Shown here: piece after piece, positions 30,201 to 37,137 of the stretch
Position numbering within the stretch: the first letter of the stretch is position 1
How the letters are laid out: the number at the start of each line of letters is the position of its first letter
Source of the DNA: an uncultured Prevotellaceae bacterium
Lineage (GTDB): Bacteria; Bacteroidota; Bacteroidia; Bacteroidales; Bacteroidaceae
DNA: 41,401 nt
Reading direction: 5' to 3'
NCBI GenBank assembly: GCA_946539475.1
Contig: CAMNHM010000009.1
Coordinates: 1-41,401 of the forward strand
The notes under the pieces: generated by a model
The model's database searches: none
What the model saw: only the letters and a program-made list of their open reading frames with translations
Told to the model about the DNA's origin: nothing
Made by a program: the position numbers and the translations under genes

Positions 30201-30692
30201 CTCGTGGAGGACGGCCTCACTGGCGAGGGTAGCGACTGGGTTCAGGCTAACTACTACTCTGACGGAGAATCCGGCGAGATGGGTGGCTTCGAGGCTAAGG
30301 AGGACTACGTCAGCGGACTGGTGTTCAACGATGTGGCCGTGATGCAGTCGGAGATGGGCGGCATCAGCGAGAGCATCCCCGCTGCTGTCGAAGCCGACCA
30401 GCCCGTGCAGCACCAGTACTCCTTCGACCTGGAGATGGCCGTGAACAGCTCGTGGGAACCCATCATCCAGGACTATGAGAAGCTCTACGTCGTGGCACTG
30501 ATCATCGACAATGCCACCGGTACGGTGGCCAATGCCATCAAGGTGCCCGTCACCTCGGCTACTGTCGGCATTGAGAATGTCGACGCCAAGCAGCGCAGAG
30601 GCTCGCAGACCGTCTACGATCTCATGGGTCGCCGTGTGGCACAGCCGCAGAAGGGCATCTACATCCGTAATGGCCGTAAGGTGGTGAAGTAA
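27288..30692 (+). CDS. Exported Omp28/thioredoxin-like multidomain protein with sorting tail
   Basis: This 1134-aa protein has a signal peptide (MRKFTLFLLAVCFVLTAGAA). A Gln/Arg-rich segment (~25-85) leads into beta-rich domains with repeated aromatic strands (~90-520). Further beta domains follow, including a DIYV-type segment at ~590-720 (EDVTLNLRTVSGVSNLKVWL) and a CARDB/Ig-like one at ~740-840. Residues ~840-990 form a thioredoxin-like Omp28 module with Cys851-Gly-Trp-Cys854 in EEYTGTWCGWCPRG and FVCVSYHNSDPM. A final beta domain and the tail VYDLMGRRVAQPQKGIYI...KVVK close the chain. The CxxC could be redox-active or structural. Signal peptide plus tail indicate export and surface delivery. 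It has its own promoter and terminator and is divergent from the LytTR/rod cluster. Confidence 0.87.
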   Translation: MRKFTLFLLAVCFVLTAGAAPTGPRKDVKLPAAMTQRLQHFTSKQHRQPQRFNAQQQHASDMRTLRALQQRTTASGTAAQRAPRLAAAIITSRPEGDYKLYERNGDSYVGTMFGVYYNQCLGGLCEVVFGSDGKVYLKNIISQIAVPGWIEGTLSGSTITFTLPQVVESYGGGEDYYASLMAYDAAEQTYNSVEGTQTLTLSYDAATGTISSGDDLADGDLVVGVADMDGYWVGYADWNFSMTPVTDEPLEAPEGLQTDMFIVQADGFPGCVANVGFQGSDVWVQGIYPAMPEAWVKGTINGDKAVFKNKQFLGADFQNIKVQYLVTATAEETFVEDPEWGDYTETYYYLSDVDITFDYDAATKTFTGTNLFVVNAGLQEVSYANIYENTVIKPFVETAATPMAPSNVTLYEEGYQSYQMGYGWGVIEFDQYTNDEDGNYILPDKLSYQLWIRVNGEEMPLVLHTYDYQNLDEDMVELPYDFTDNWDISAENSYHYAYYYVVGPEAYGVQAIYRGQGEERRSEIVWADAYDLGSELQPEAATPDYPDVDPQDVGSSISYGSYTGNESRVTFGEWKPQTYDVAIRLQEEALVGTYIEDVTLNLRTVSGVSNLKVWLTSQLREEDGQNAPDLISVDADMPAKAGNVTVKLPKPYIIPEEGVYVGYSFTVSEDAYSRTNKPVTIVDQVKPFGFYIHSTACFLKWLELSELVGGSACINVTFGGSLVKKNAVAPAEGDKIYVLTGSDISVSVPFVNHGSEGITSLDLEYTFNGTTATEHVDLSNPVKGFFGQTYNHSFSLPAVSEKGTYDLVVKVLKVNGVDNEEPQAEAATPVFVINTMPRHRSLLEEYTGTWCGWCPRGFVALELLKEQYPDDFVCVSYHNSDPMEITTVFPSPVSGFPSAFVDRGIEVDPYSGLEEDGFHIVDVLQWRNTMFGVADLDVKATLAGDNSTVDVVADVTFPFSDDAADYSMEYILVEDGLTGEGSDWVQANYYSDGESGEMGGFEAKEDYVSGLVFNDVAVMQSEMGGISESIPAAVEADQPVQHQYSFDLEMAVNSSWEPIIQDYEKLYVVALIIDNATGTVANAIKVPVTSATVGIENVDAKQRRGSQTVYDLMGRRVAQPQKGIYIRNGRKVVK

Positions 30693-30735
30693 CTGTCAGT
30701 CAGGTAGTAAGCTGTCAGATTCGGACAGCGAACAA

Positions 30736-30784
30736 AATCAGGAGGCGTACCTTTGTCACAGGTGTTCGCCTCCTGATTCTTTTG
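30736..30784 (+). terminator. Rho-independent terminator after the Omp28-like gene
   Basis: A 12-bp perfect stem (AATCAGGAGGCG at 30736-30747 with CGCCTCCTGATT at 30767-30778), a 19-nt loop and a following CTTTTGG make a convincing terminator 43 bp past the stop. Confidence 0.85.
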
Positions 30785-30908
30785 GATACGTTCTCTCGGG
30801 GCATGAGATACGTTCTCTCGGGTCATGAGGTACGTTCTCTCGGAGCATGAGGTACGTTCTCTCGGAGCAAGAGGTACGTTCTCTCGGAGCAAGAGGTACG
30901 TTCTCTCG
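30785..30908. repeat. 22-bp minisatellite, 5.6 copies
   Basis: Units start at 30785, 30807, 30829, 30851, 30873 and 30895 (last partial), consensus core GRTACGTTCTCTCGGRGC. Copies differ at one to three positions. The period is not a multiple of three and no spacers exist, so it is neither coding nor CRISPR. Related TACCTCG/CACCTCGAAAAG repeats continue to 30958, up to the stop of the DUF3667 gene. Confidence 0.93.
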
Positions 30909-30958
30909 TACCTCGCTCCTCGTACCTCGAAAAGAGCAGGCACCTCGAAAAGACATGC

Positions 30959-31864
30959 TTAGCCCTGCCTGGTCCGCCTGCGATAGCGGTGGCGGCTGAT
31001 GAGGTGGCCTATGAGTGTGGGCAGTATGGCCAGGATGAGGAAGAGGAGGGTCATGAGCGTGTCGACAAGGAGACTTTCTTGGCGTGCCTTCTCACTGGTA
31101 AGGAAATAGACGATGATGAGGGCCATGATAGCAAAGATGAGGCAGCAGCCGGTGCGCCAGATGGTGCTCCAGGTGCTGTAGCCGAAGAGCTGGCGGTAGG
31201 TGACGACGATATAGACGGGTCCGATGATGCCGGTGATGGGTATGAGCGTGGCGAAGAAGGTGAGGATGACGGTGAGTGTGCTGAGGAACACCTGCAGGAA
31301 GAAACCCTCGGGCAGTGTGTGCCGCGGATAGGCGGGGGCATAGCGGAAGAGGAGCCATGTGGGCAGTATGAAGAGTGAGCTGATGATGAGCATGCCCCAT
31401 CCCTGGTTGCGGTCGGTCCACTCGAAGAACTGGCCGACGAGGTTTTCGTCAACGTCGCTACTGGAGGACCCGTCCAGCGCTGCAAGGCCGCAGCTCTCGA
31501 TGAGCCTGGTGAGCAGAGTGACGATGACGGCTACGATGATGAGCATCTTCACCGGTGGGAAGCTCACCTGTCGGTGGCCGCTGATGTAGTCGCGCACGAA
31601 GTAGCCGGGGCGCAGCAGCAGCTGCAGTAGCGACTGCGGCATCGAGCGGTTGCCGACGCCCCAGATCTCCATCACACCCTGGCGCACACTCTGCCACGTG
31701 ATGCGCCCCGCGCCCGCTGCTTGCGCGCAGTAAGGGCAGTAGTTGCCGGTGAAGTCGTGGCCGCAGTTACAGCAGTGCTGGGTCTCGGCGCTCTTCAGCT
31801 CCCAGGTGGGCTGCTGCTGCTGCCAGGTCCTGAATCGGCGGTATCTCTCTTTGATATTACTCAT
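30959..31864 (-). CDS. DUF3667 zinc-ribbon membrane protein
   Basis: This 301-aa protein has an N-terminal soluble part with a zinc ribbon (about residues 31-47: CCNCGHDFTGNYCPYCAQ). The family signature around VRQGVMEIWGVGNRSMPQSL and LLLRPGYFVRDYISGHR follows. After that come about five hydrophobic segments (KMLIIVAVIVTLLTRL, GMLIISSLFILPTWLLF, FLQVFLSTLTVILTFFATLI, IFAIMALIIVYFL and LMTLLFLILAILPTLIGHL). It should sit in the inner membrane with the ribbon in the cytosol. Family function is unknown. The ATG at 31864 is preceded by its own promoter core, arranged back to back with that of the carboxypeptidase gene. Confidence 0.9.
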   Translation of the reverse strand: MSNIKERYRRFRTWQQQQPTWELKSAETQHCCNCGHDFTGNYCPYCAQAAGAGRITWQSVRQGVMEIWGVGNRSMPQSLLQLLLRPGYFVRDYISGHRQVSFPPVKMLIIVAVIVTLLTRLIESCGLAALDGSSSSDVDENLVGQFFEWTDRNQGWGMLIISSLFILPTWLLFRYAPAYPRHTLPEGFFLQVFLSTLTVILTFFATLIPITGIIGPVYIVVTYRQLFGYSTWSTIWRTGCCLIFAIMALIIVYFLTSEKARQESLLVDTLMTLLFLILAILPTLIGHLISRHRYRRRTRQG

Positions 31865-31884
31865 CGCTTGTTAGTTTTTTGTTG

Positions 31885-31892
31885 CAAAGGTA
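31885..31892 (-). promoter_or_regulatory. Promoter core for the DUF3667 gene
   Basis: The minus strand reads TACCTTTG, 20 bp before the ATG, matching TAnnTTTG and followed by the usual GCAAC context. The -33 box is not evident. Confidence 0.6.
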
Positions 31893-31914
31893 CGAAAAAG
31901 TGAGAAATAATGTG

Positions 31915-31922
31915 TACCTTTG
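31915..31922 (+). promoter_or_regulatory. Promoter core for the LD-carboxypeptidase gene
   Basis: TACCTTTG followed by CACC fits TAnnTTTG. The leader to the ATG at 31958 is about 30 nt and includes AAAAGGA as a weak ribosome site. It is divergent from the DUF3667 promoter only 22 bp away. Confidence 0.6.
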
Positions 31923-31957
31923 CACCAGTTTTTTCTGACACATTAATTATAAAAGGA

Positions 31958-33079
31958 ATGAAAAGCAGATTCAATCATTACCAGGTGTTGGCTGTAGCCG
32001 TGCTGACGGCCCTGCTGACAGCCTCGTGCACCGACGAGGAAGAGACATTGACACCATCGGGCGAGAAGACCGTGACGCTACGCTGCCAGAAGCCCGACTA
32101 CCTGAAGGCCGGCGACCGCGTGGCGCTGATCTCGCCGTCGTACTACACCCCGATGGAGAACGTCGAGAAGACGGCCGACGTGCTGCGCCAGTGGGGGCTG
32201 GAGCCCGTCATTGGCCCGAACGTCGGACTGGTGTATGCAGGACGTTATGCCGGTACGGTCGACGAGCGCGTCAGCGACATCCGCTGGGCACTGTCCGACC
32301 CGACGATCAAGGCCGTCATCTGCAACCGCGGCGGCTACGGCACGATACAGCTCGTCGACGAGCTGGCACTCACGGAGTGGAGCGCACAGCCGAAGTGGCT
32401 GGTGGGCTTCAGCGACATCTCGACCATCCACGGGCTGCTGAGCCGTGCAGGCGTGATGAGCATCCATGGCACGATGAGCTCCTTCCTGGCCAAGGGCGGG
32501 CAGGACGCGACGAGCACGCTGCTGCGCGACCTGCTGATGGGTCGCGTGCCCCGCTACCACGTGCCTGCCCATCCGCAGAACATCACCGGGCGGGCCTCGG
32601 GCGTGCTCGTGGGTGGCAATATGTGCACCTTTGTGCCTAACCTCGGATCGCAGGCTGATGCTACGATGGGCCGCGACCTGATCCTCTTCCTCGAGGAGGT
32701 GGAGGAGTCGATGCACAACATCGACCGCCAGTTCAACATCCTGCAGATGAACGGCGTGCTCGACCGCTGCAAGGGCGTCGTGCTGGGAGAGTTTACCGAC
32801 TGCGGTACGGAGTTTTCCTACGAGAGTGTCGAGCAGATGCTGCGCCAGTATCTTGCGGCTTACAACATCCCCGTGCTCTGCGGCTTCCCCGCCGGTCATG
32901 GCGATGTGAACCTGCCGCTGGTGATGGGGGCTACCGTGACGATCGACGTCCGTACGGACGGAGCCACGCTGCAGTTCGACATCGACGGTGAGCAGCAGGA
33001 CGTGAGCACCCTCGACGTCACGGTCTCTCAGACGCCTGCTGCCGCCCGTATGGTGATGGCAGGGAAGAAAGAGATTTAA
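31958..33079 (+). CDS. S66-family LD-carboxypeptidase lipoprotein
   Basis: This 373-aa serine peptidase of family S66 should cut the L,D bond before the last D-Ala of peptidoglycan tetrapeptides. The catalytic triad is visible: Ser152 in WLVGFSDIST, Glu246 in LFLEEVEE and His314 in FPAGHGDVN, with NRGGYG upstream in the usual place. Unlike cytosolic LdcA it carries a lipoprotein signal (MKSRFNHYQVLAVAVLTALL, then TASC, Cys24), so it probably acts in the periplasm. The ATG at 31958 is chosen because it begins the lipoprotein signal. The last 62 bp overlap the end of the convergent GH2 gene. Length past the lipoprotein extension is family-like. Confidence 0.92.
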   Translation: MKSRFNHYQVLAVAVLTALLTASCTDEEETLTPSGEKTVTLRCQKPDYLKAGDRVALISPSYYTPMENVEKTADVLRQWGLEPVIGPNVGLVYAGRYAGTVDERVSDIRWALSDPTIKAVICNRGGYGTIQLVDELALTEWSAQPKWLVGFSDISTIHGLLSRAGVMSIHGTMSSFLAKGGQDATSTLLRDLLMGRVPRYHVPAHPQNITGRASGVLVGGNMCTFVPNLGSQADATMGRDLILFLEEVEESMHNIDRQFNILQMNGVLDRCKGVVLGEFTDCGTEFSYESVEQMLRQYLAAYNIPVLCGFPAGHGDVNLPLVMGATVTIDVRTDGATLQFDIDGEQQDVSTLDVTVSQTPAAARMVMAGKKEI

Positions 33080-35501
33080 TCGTCAGGGTGCCAGCCTCCA
33101 GGCGGTCGGCCGTGACGGCAAGGGTCAGCTGGGCAGGGGTCTTAGCGCTCTGGACGAGCACCTGTGCCAGACCGTTGAAGGCGGGGATGCTGAACTCGTG
33201 GCAGTCCGGATCCTTCGGATGGTCCTCACCCAGATACGACGGGTCGCCGTTGCCCACGCCGAGGATGCGGCCGTCGCCCTCCAGGCGCAGCGTCAGCATC
33301 GGGCAGGCATTGGGCACAACGCGCCCTTTCCGATCCTGTATCTCGACAGTAACCACGGCCACGTCGCGACCATCGGCAGCGATGGCCGTGCGGTCGGTGC
33401 TGAGCACGATCTGGCTGGCTTCCTTGGTCGTCTCCAGCGTCTTCGTCATCGTCCGTCGCCCGTTCTTATATCCCGTAGCTACCACGCGCCCCGGCTGGTA
33501 GGTGGCCTTCCATCGGAGGTGCCCGCCCAGGGGCATCTGCTGTCGTCCCAGCTTCTTACCGTTGACGGCGAGCTCCACCTCGTCGCAGTTGCTGTACACC
33601 CAGACGTCGACCTCCTCGCCCTCATGGCCTTGCAGGTTCCAGTGTGGGAAGACGTGCAGCACGGGCTCCTCCGTCCACCATGCCTTCAGATACCATGCCT
33701 CGTCCTTCGGGAAGCCGCAGTAGTCGAGGATGCCGAACTCCGAGTCGTGGGCCGGGAAGCTCAGTGGGTTGGGCTCGCCGCGATAGTCGAATCCCGTCCA
33801 GTAGAAGAGGCCTGCCGCCCAGGGGCGCTCGTCGTAGAATTTCCAACCCCGCTCGATGCGGTTCAGCGTGCCGTCCTTGTCGGCTTCGAGGTTCATCGAA
33901 GGCATGTGTCCCGGCTCGTCCTTCGAGCGGAAATAGACGCCGCGCGTGCCACAGCCCGTCGTCTCCTCCGTGCCGACGATCTTCCACGTGGGGTGCTGGC
34001 GATGGCGGTTGTCGACATCATTCTGCAGGATATAGTTGAAGCCCACGACGTCGAGCCCCTTGATCATCTCGCCGCCACCGGCATTGGCAATGGTGCTGGG
34101 GCGGGTTGGGTCGAGCAGGCGTGTGTACTCGCGCATGGCCTCCGCCACACGGCGTCCCTGCACGGTGTTCTCCATACCCCACTCCTCGTTGCCGTCGCTC
34201 CAGAGTATGACGCTGGGGTGGTTGCGGTCGCGGCGGATCATATTCCCGAGGAGTCGCAGGTGCTCGTCGTTGATGCCTGCCAGGCGGTTCTCGTCGACGA
34301 CCAGCATGCCCAGGCTGTCGCAGATGTCGAGCAGTGCTGGCGTCATGGGGTTGTGCGAGGCGCGGTAGGCATTGCATCCCAGCGCCTTCAGCTGTCGGAT
34401 GCGCCAGGTCTGCAGGGCATCGGGGATGGCAGCCCCCACGCCGGCATGATCCTGGTGCATGTTGACGCCCTTCAGCTTCAGCGGCTTGCCGTTGAGCACG
34501 AAGCCTTGCTGGGCGTCGAACAGGATGTCGCGCAGGCCGGTGGTCGTCTCGTACGTGTCGACGACCTTGCCTTTCAGCTTCACCACGGTCTGCAGCTTGT
34601 ACAGATAGGGGCTGTCGGGGCTCCACAGGCGAGGCTGGCGGAGGGTCATGCTGGCACGCGTCGTCAGTTTCTCCTTGGGGCTGAGGACCAGCTGCCCGGC
34701 CGTCTGCTGCGCCACACAGTTCCCCTCGGCATCCAGCAGCCTGTGTTCGACGACGGGGCATTGCTGCTCCATCGAGCTGTTGCTCACCTCGGCCTCCACG
34801 TAGACGGTGGCCTCCGTGTAGGGCTCCTTCAGGTCGGCCCAGACGAAGGTGCCGAAGGGAGCCACGCTGACGGCAGCTGACTTCAGCAGCCAAACGTCGC
34901 GGTAGATGCCGGCACCCTCGTAGAACCAGCCCTCCTCCAGCGTGGCGTCGGCACGCACGCAGATGAGGTTCTCGCCACCATAGTCGACGTATTCCGTCAC
35001 GTCGTAGACCTGCGTGGCGTAGCCGCTGGGCTCCGCGCCCAGATAGAAGCCGTTGAACCATACGCGGGCATCGCGGAAGATGCCGTCGAACTGCAGGGCG
35101 ATGTGCTTGCCCAGGTCGCTGGCGGGGATGCTGATGGTCTTGCGATACCATCCCACGCTGGTCTCGGGATATTTGTAGCCCACCGTCTTGTAGCCGTGCG
35201 AGTGGCTGGCGCTGCCGGCGTAGGGCAGCGCCGCCGCCCAGTCGTGGGGCACGCGGACCTCCTGCCAGTCCTTCGGCTCGAACTTTGGCGAGTAGGGGCC
35301 CTCGTTGTGGATGGAGTTGGCTTTCGTCAGGTAGTTGAAGTACTCCGTGCCACAGCCGAAGTCCTTCTTCGCATCGGCAGCATTGCCAAGGTGAAACTGC
35401 CAGCCGTCGTCCAGCAGCGTCTTCTCCCGCACGCTCTGTGCCTGTGCGGGCAGGGCTGCCAGGGCGATGGCAGCGGCCGTCATCAGGATCATTCTTCTCA
35501 T
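33018..35501 (-). CDS. GH2 family beta-galactosidase-like enzyme
   Basis: This 827-aa exported glycoside hydrolase has a signal peptide (MRRMILMTAAAIALAALPAQ-AQ). A GH2 sugar-binding domain (~25-210, WQEVRVPHDW, GWYRKTISIP, WFNGFYLG) and an Ig-like domain (~215-325) follow. The TIM barrel (~330-600) has Glu439 as acid/base in WSDGNEEW and Glu512 as likely nucleophile in VGTEETTGCGTRGVY. FYWTGFDYRGEPNP and C-terminal beta domains of the DUF4982/bacterial-Ig kind complete it. Substrate is probably a beta-galactoside or related plant glycan; the exact one cannot be read. The C-terminus (SLSSLPSPYGRQQASERP) looks like read-through beyond the domain into the end of the convergent peptidase gene. 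It is transcribed alone from its own promoter. Confidence 0.92.
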   Translation of the reverse strand: MRRMILMTAAAIALAALPAQAQSVREKTLLDDGWQFHLGNAADAKKDFGCGTEYFNYLTKANSIHNEGPYSPKFEPKDWQEVRVPHDWAAALPYAGSASHSHGYKTVGYKYPETSVGWYRKTISIPASDLGKHIALQFDGIFRDARVWFNGFYLGAEPSGYATQVYDVTEYVDYGGENLICVRADATLEEGWFYEGAGIYRDVWLLKSAAVSVAPFGTFVWADLKEPYTEATVYVEAEVSNSSMEQQCPVVEHRLLDAEGNCVAQQTAGQLVLSPKEKLTTRASMTLRQPRLWSPDSPYLYKLQTVVKLKGKVVDTYETTTGLRDILFDAQQGFVLNGKPLKLKGVNMHQDHAGVGAAIPDALQTWRIRQLKALGCNAYRASHNPMTPALLDICDSLGMLVVDENRLAGINDEHLRLLGNMIRRDRNHPSVILWSDGNEEWGMENTVQGRRVAEAMREYTRLLDPTRPSTIANAGGGEMIKGLDVVGFNYILQNDVDNRHRQHPTWKIVGTEETTGCGTRGVYFRSKDEPGHMPSMNLEADKDGTLNRIERGWKFYDERPWAAGLFYWTGFDYRGEPNPLSFPAHDSEFGILDYCGFPKDEAWYLKAWWTEEPVLHVFPHWNLQGHEGEEVDVWVYSNCDEVELAVNGKKLGRQQMPLGGHLRWKATYQPGRVVATGYKNGRRTMTKTLETTKEASQIVLSTDRTAIAADGRDVAVVTVEIQDRKGRVVPNACPMLTLRLEGDGRILGVGNGDPSYLGEDHPKDPDCHEFSIPAFNGLAQVLVQSAKTPAQLTLAVTADRLEAGTLTIKSLSSLPSPYGRQQASERP

Positions 35502-35545
35502 AGTGGTCTCACTTTTTTTTGTCGTGGTTAGTTGTTAATCTGCTG

Positions 35546-35553
35546 CAAAAGTA
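35546..35553 (-). promoter_or_regulatory. Promoter core for the GH2 gene
   Basis: The minus strand reads TACTTTTG followed by GCAGCAG, 44 bp before the ATG, matching TAnnTTTG. No clear TTTG lies at the -33 distance. Confidence 0.6.
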
Positions 35554-35626
35554 GCAAAAAAAACGGAAATGCGGGGAGGGTAAACTATTTAAGTATGTTA
35601 AATAACGCAGGAAGGCTACCCGCGAC

Positions 35627-35647
35627 ACCAAAACAACTTGTTTTGGT
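35627..35647. repeat. Third copy of the CCAAAACAA palindrome
   Basis: The perfect 10+1+10 palindrome (centre C) is identical to the copy at 26763-26783 and shares the preceding CGCGAC. It lies 15 bp beyond the rodA stop, upstream of the GH2 promoter. Confidence 0.85.
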
Positions 35648-35661
35648 AGACCGATTTGGGT

Positions 35662-37137
35662 TTATTGTTCCGGCATGAGATTGCGGCGGGCGTCGAGGGC
35701 GAGGAAGATGAAAAGGAGGAAGGTGAAGCCCCAGAGCGAGGAGCCGCCATAGCTGAAGAAGGGCAGCGGGATGCCGATGACGGGCGTCAGTCCCAGTACC
35801 ATGCCGACATTGATGAAGACATGGAATAGGAAGACTGAGAGGACGCAATAGCCATAGACGCGCCCGAAGGCGGTGGGTTGGCGCTCGGCCAGGTGGATAA
35901 GTCGCAGGATGAGCACGAGGAAGAGCACCAGTACGCCTGCCGCACCGATGAATCCCTCCTCCTCGCCGACGGTGCAGAAGATGAAGTCGGTATCCTGTTC
36001 AGGGACGTATTTCAGCTTGGTCTGTGTGCCGTTGAGGAAGCCCTTGCCCTCTAGTCCTCCCGATCCGATGGCTATCTCGCTTTGATGGACATTATAGCCC
36101 GCACCCTTGATGTCGTCGTCGAGGCCCAGTAGCACGTTGATGCGCTCGCGTTGGTGGGGCTGCAGCATGTTGTTCAGCGCATAGTCGGCACCATGGAAGA
36201 ACACCAGCGACCCGATGGCGAAGACGGCTATCCAGAAGTAGGTGCGGAAGCGGGTGATGATGGCCTTCCATACCAGCCATGCCACGAGCAGCAGACTGAG
36301 CGTGAGCTGTATCCAGTAGATGTCGAAAGGTATGACGTAGAGCGAGAAGAGAAGGCTGACTGCAGTGACGGCGAGGCACGTGACGAGTGCTGTCAGCGAC
36401 TCTGTCCAGGAGCGCTGGTAGATGCCTATCATGACGGATGTGAACACTTGTATGGCCAGCAGCACGATGGAGTGCCCCAGCGAGGTGGGCGTGTAGAAGA
36501 GCTGCGTGTCGCCATAGCGGATGCCGACGACGAAGTAGAACACCATGGCGATGGCTGTGAAGAGCACTGAGCCCGTCATGCCCTCGCGGTAGAGCATCAG
36601 GAAGAATGCCAGGAAAACGAGTGCTGATCCTGTCTCGCTCTGCAAGACGATGAAGAGCATGGGCAGCAGGATGATGGCCACGGTGCAGAGGAAGTCGCGC
36701 CACTGGCGGATGTCGTAGCCATAGCGCGACATGAACTTCGCCAGGGCGAGTGCTGTGGCAAACTTGGCAAACTCGGCAGGCTGCAGGCGTACGGGGCCAA
36801 GCACGAGCCACGATCGTGAGCCCTTGATGGTGTGGGGGTTGAAGATGGTGGCGAAGAGGAGCACCAGCGTCAGTACGAACACGGCGTAGGCAAAGGTGGA
36901 ATAGTAGTCGTCGTCGAGCAGCAGCAGTACGAAGGCCAGCACGAGCGAGGTGCCTATCCATACAATCTGCATGCCTGAACGGGTGGAGAGGTCGAAAATG
37001 CTGACGTCGCTGCCATACTCGAAGCTGGCCCCGCAGATGCTGAGCCATCCGAAGGCCAGCAGGGCGAGGTAGATGACGATGGTGATGTAGTCGAGCGACT
37101 GCAGCACGCCTTTGGGCTTATCGGTCGGTTGTGCCAT
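35662..37137 (-). CDS. rodA: Rod-shape SEDS glycosyltransferase RodA
   Basis: This 491-aa integral membrane protein polymerises lipid II glycan strands during cell elongation together with PBP2. It has many hydrophobic segments and SEDS landmarks: IKGSRSWLVLGPVRLQPAEF with the conserved PAEFAK motif, LQSETGSALVF, QSEIAIGSGGLEGKGF, PEQDTDFIFCTVGEEEGF and IGIPLPFFSYGGSS. It is longer than typical because of extra transmembrane sequence in the middle (residues ~200-300), usual for Bacteroidales RodA. The ATG at 37137 is chosen; the frame further upstream is antisense-like within mrdA. It overlaps the mrdA end by 20 bp, so the two are coupled. Confidence 0.95.
   Translation of the reverse strand: MAQPTDKPKGVLQSLDYITIVIYLALLAFGWLSICGASFEYGSDVSIFDLSTRSGMQIVWIGTSLVLAFVLLLLDDDYYSTFAYAVFVLTLVLLFATIFNPHTIKGSRSWLVLGPVRLQPAEFAKFATALALAKFMSRYGYDIRQWRDFLCTVAIILLPMLFIVLQSETGSALVFLAFFLMLYREGMTGSVLFTAIAMVFYFVVGIRYGDTQLFYTPTSLGHSIVLLAIQVFTSVMIGIYQRSWTESLTALVTCLAVTAVSLLFSLYVIPFDIYWIQLTLSLLLVAWLVWKAIITRFRTYFWIAVFAIGSLVFFHGADYALNNMLQPHQRERINVLLGLDDDIKGAGYNVHQSEIAIGSGGLEGKGFLNGTQTKLKYVPEQDTDFIFCTVGEEEGFIGAAGVLVLFLVLILRLIHLAERQPTAFGRVYGYCVLSVFLFHVFINVGMVLGLTPVIGIPLPFFSYGGSSLWGFTFLLFIFLALDARRNLMPEQ

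Noticed and set aside
30785..30908. CRISPR array
   Set aside because: The 22-bp units are directly adjacent with no unique spacers, and no cas gene is near.
33198..34880. Plus-strand open frame (560 codons) opposite the GH2 gene
   Set aside because: Antisense shadow. The GH2 frame carries all catalytic motifs.
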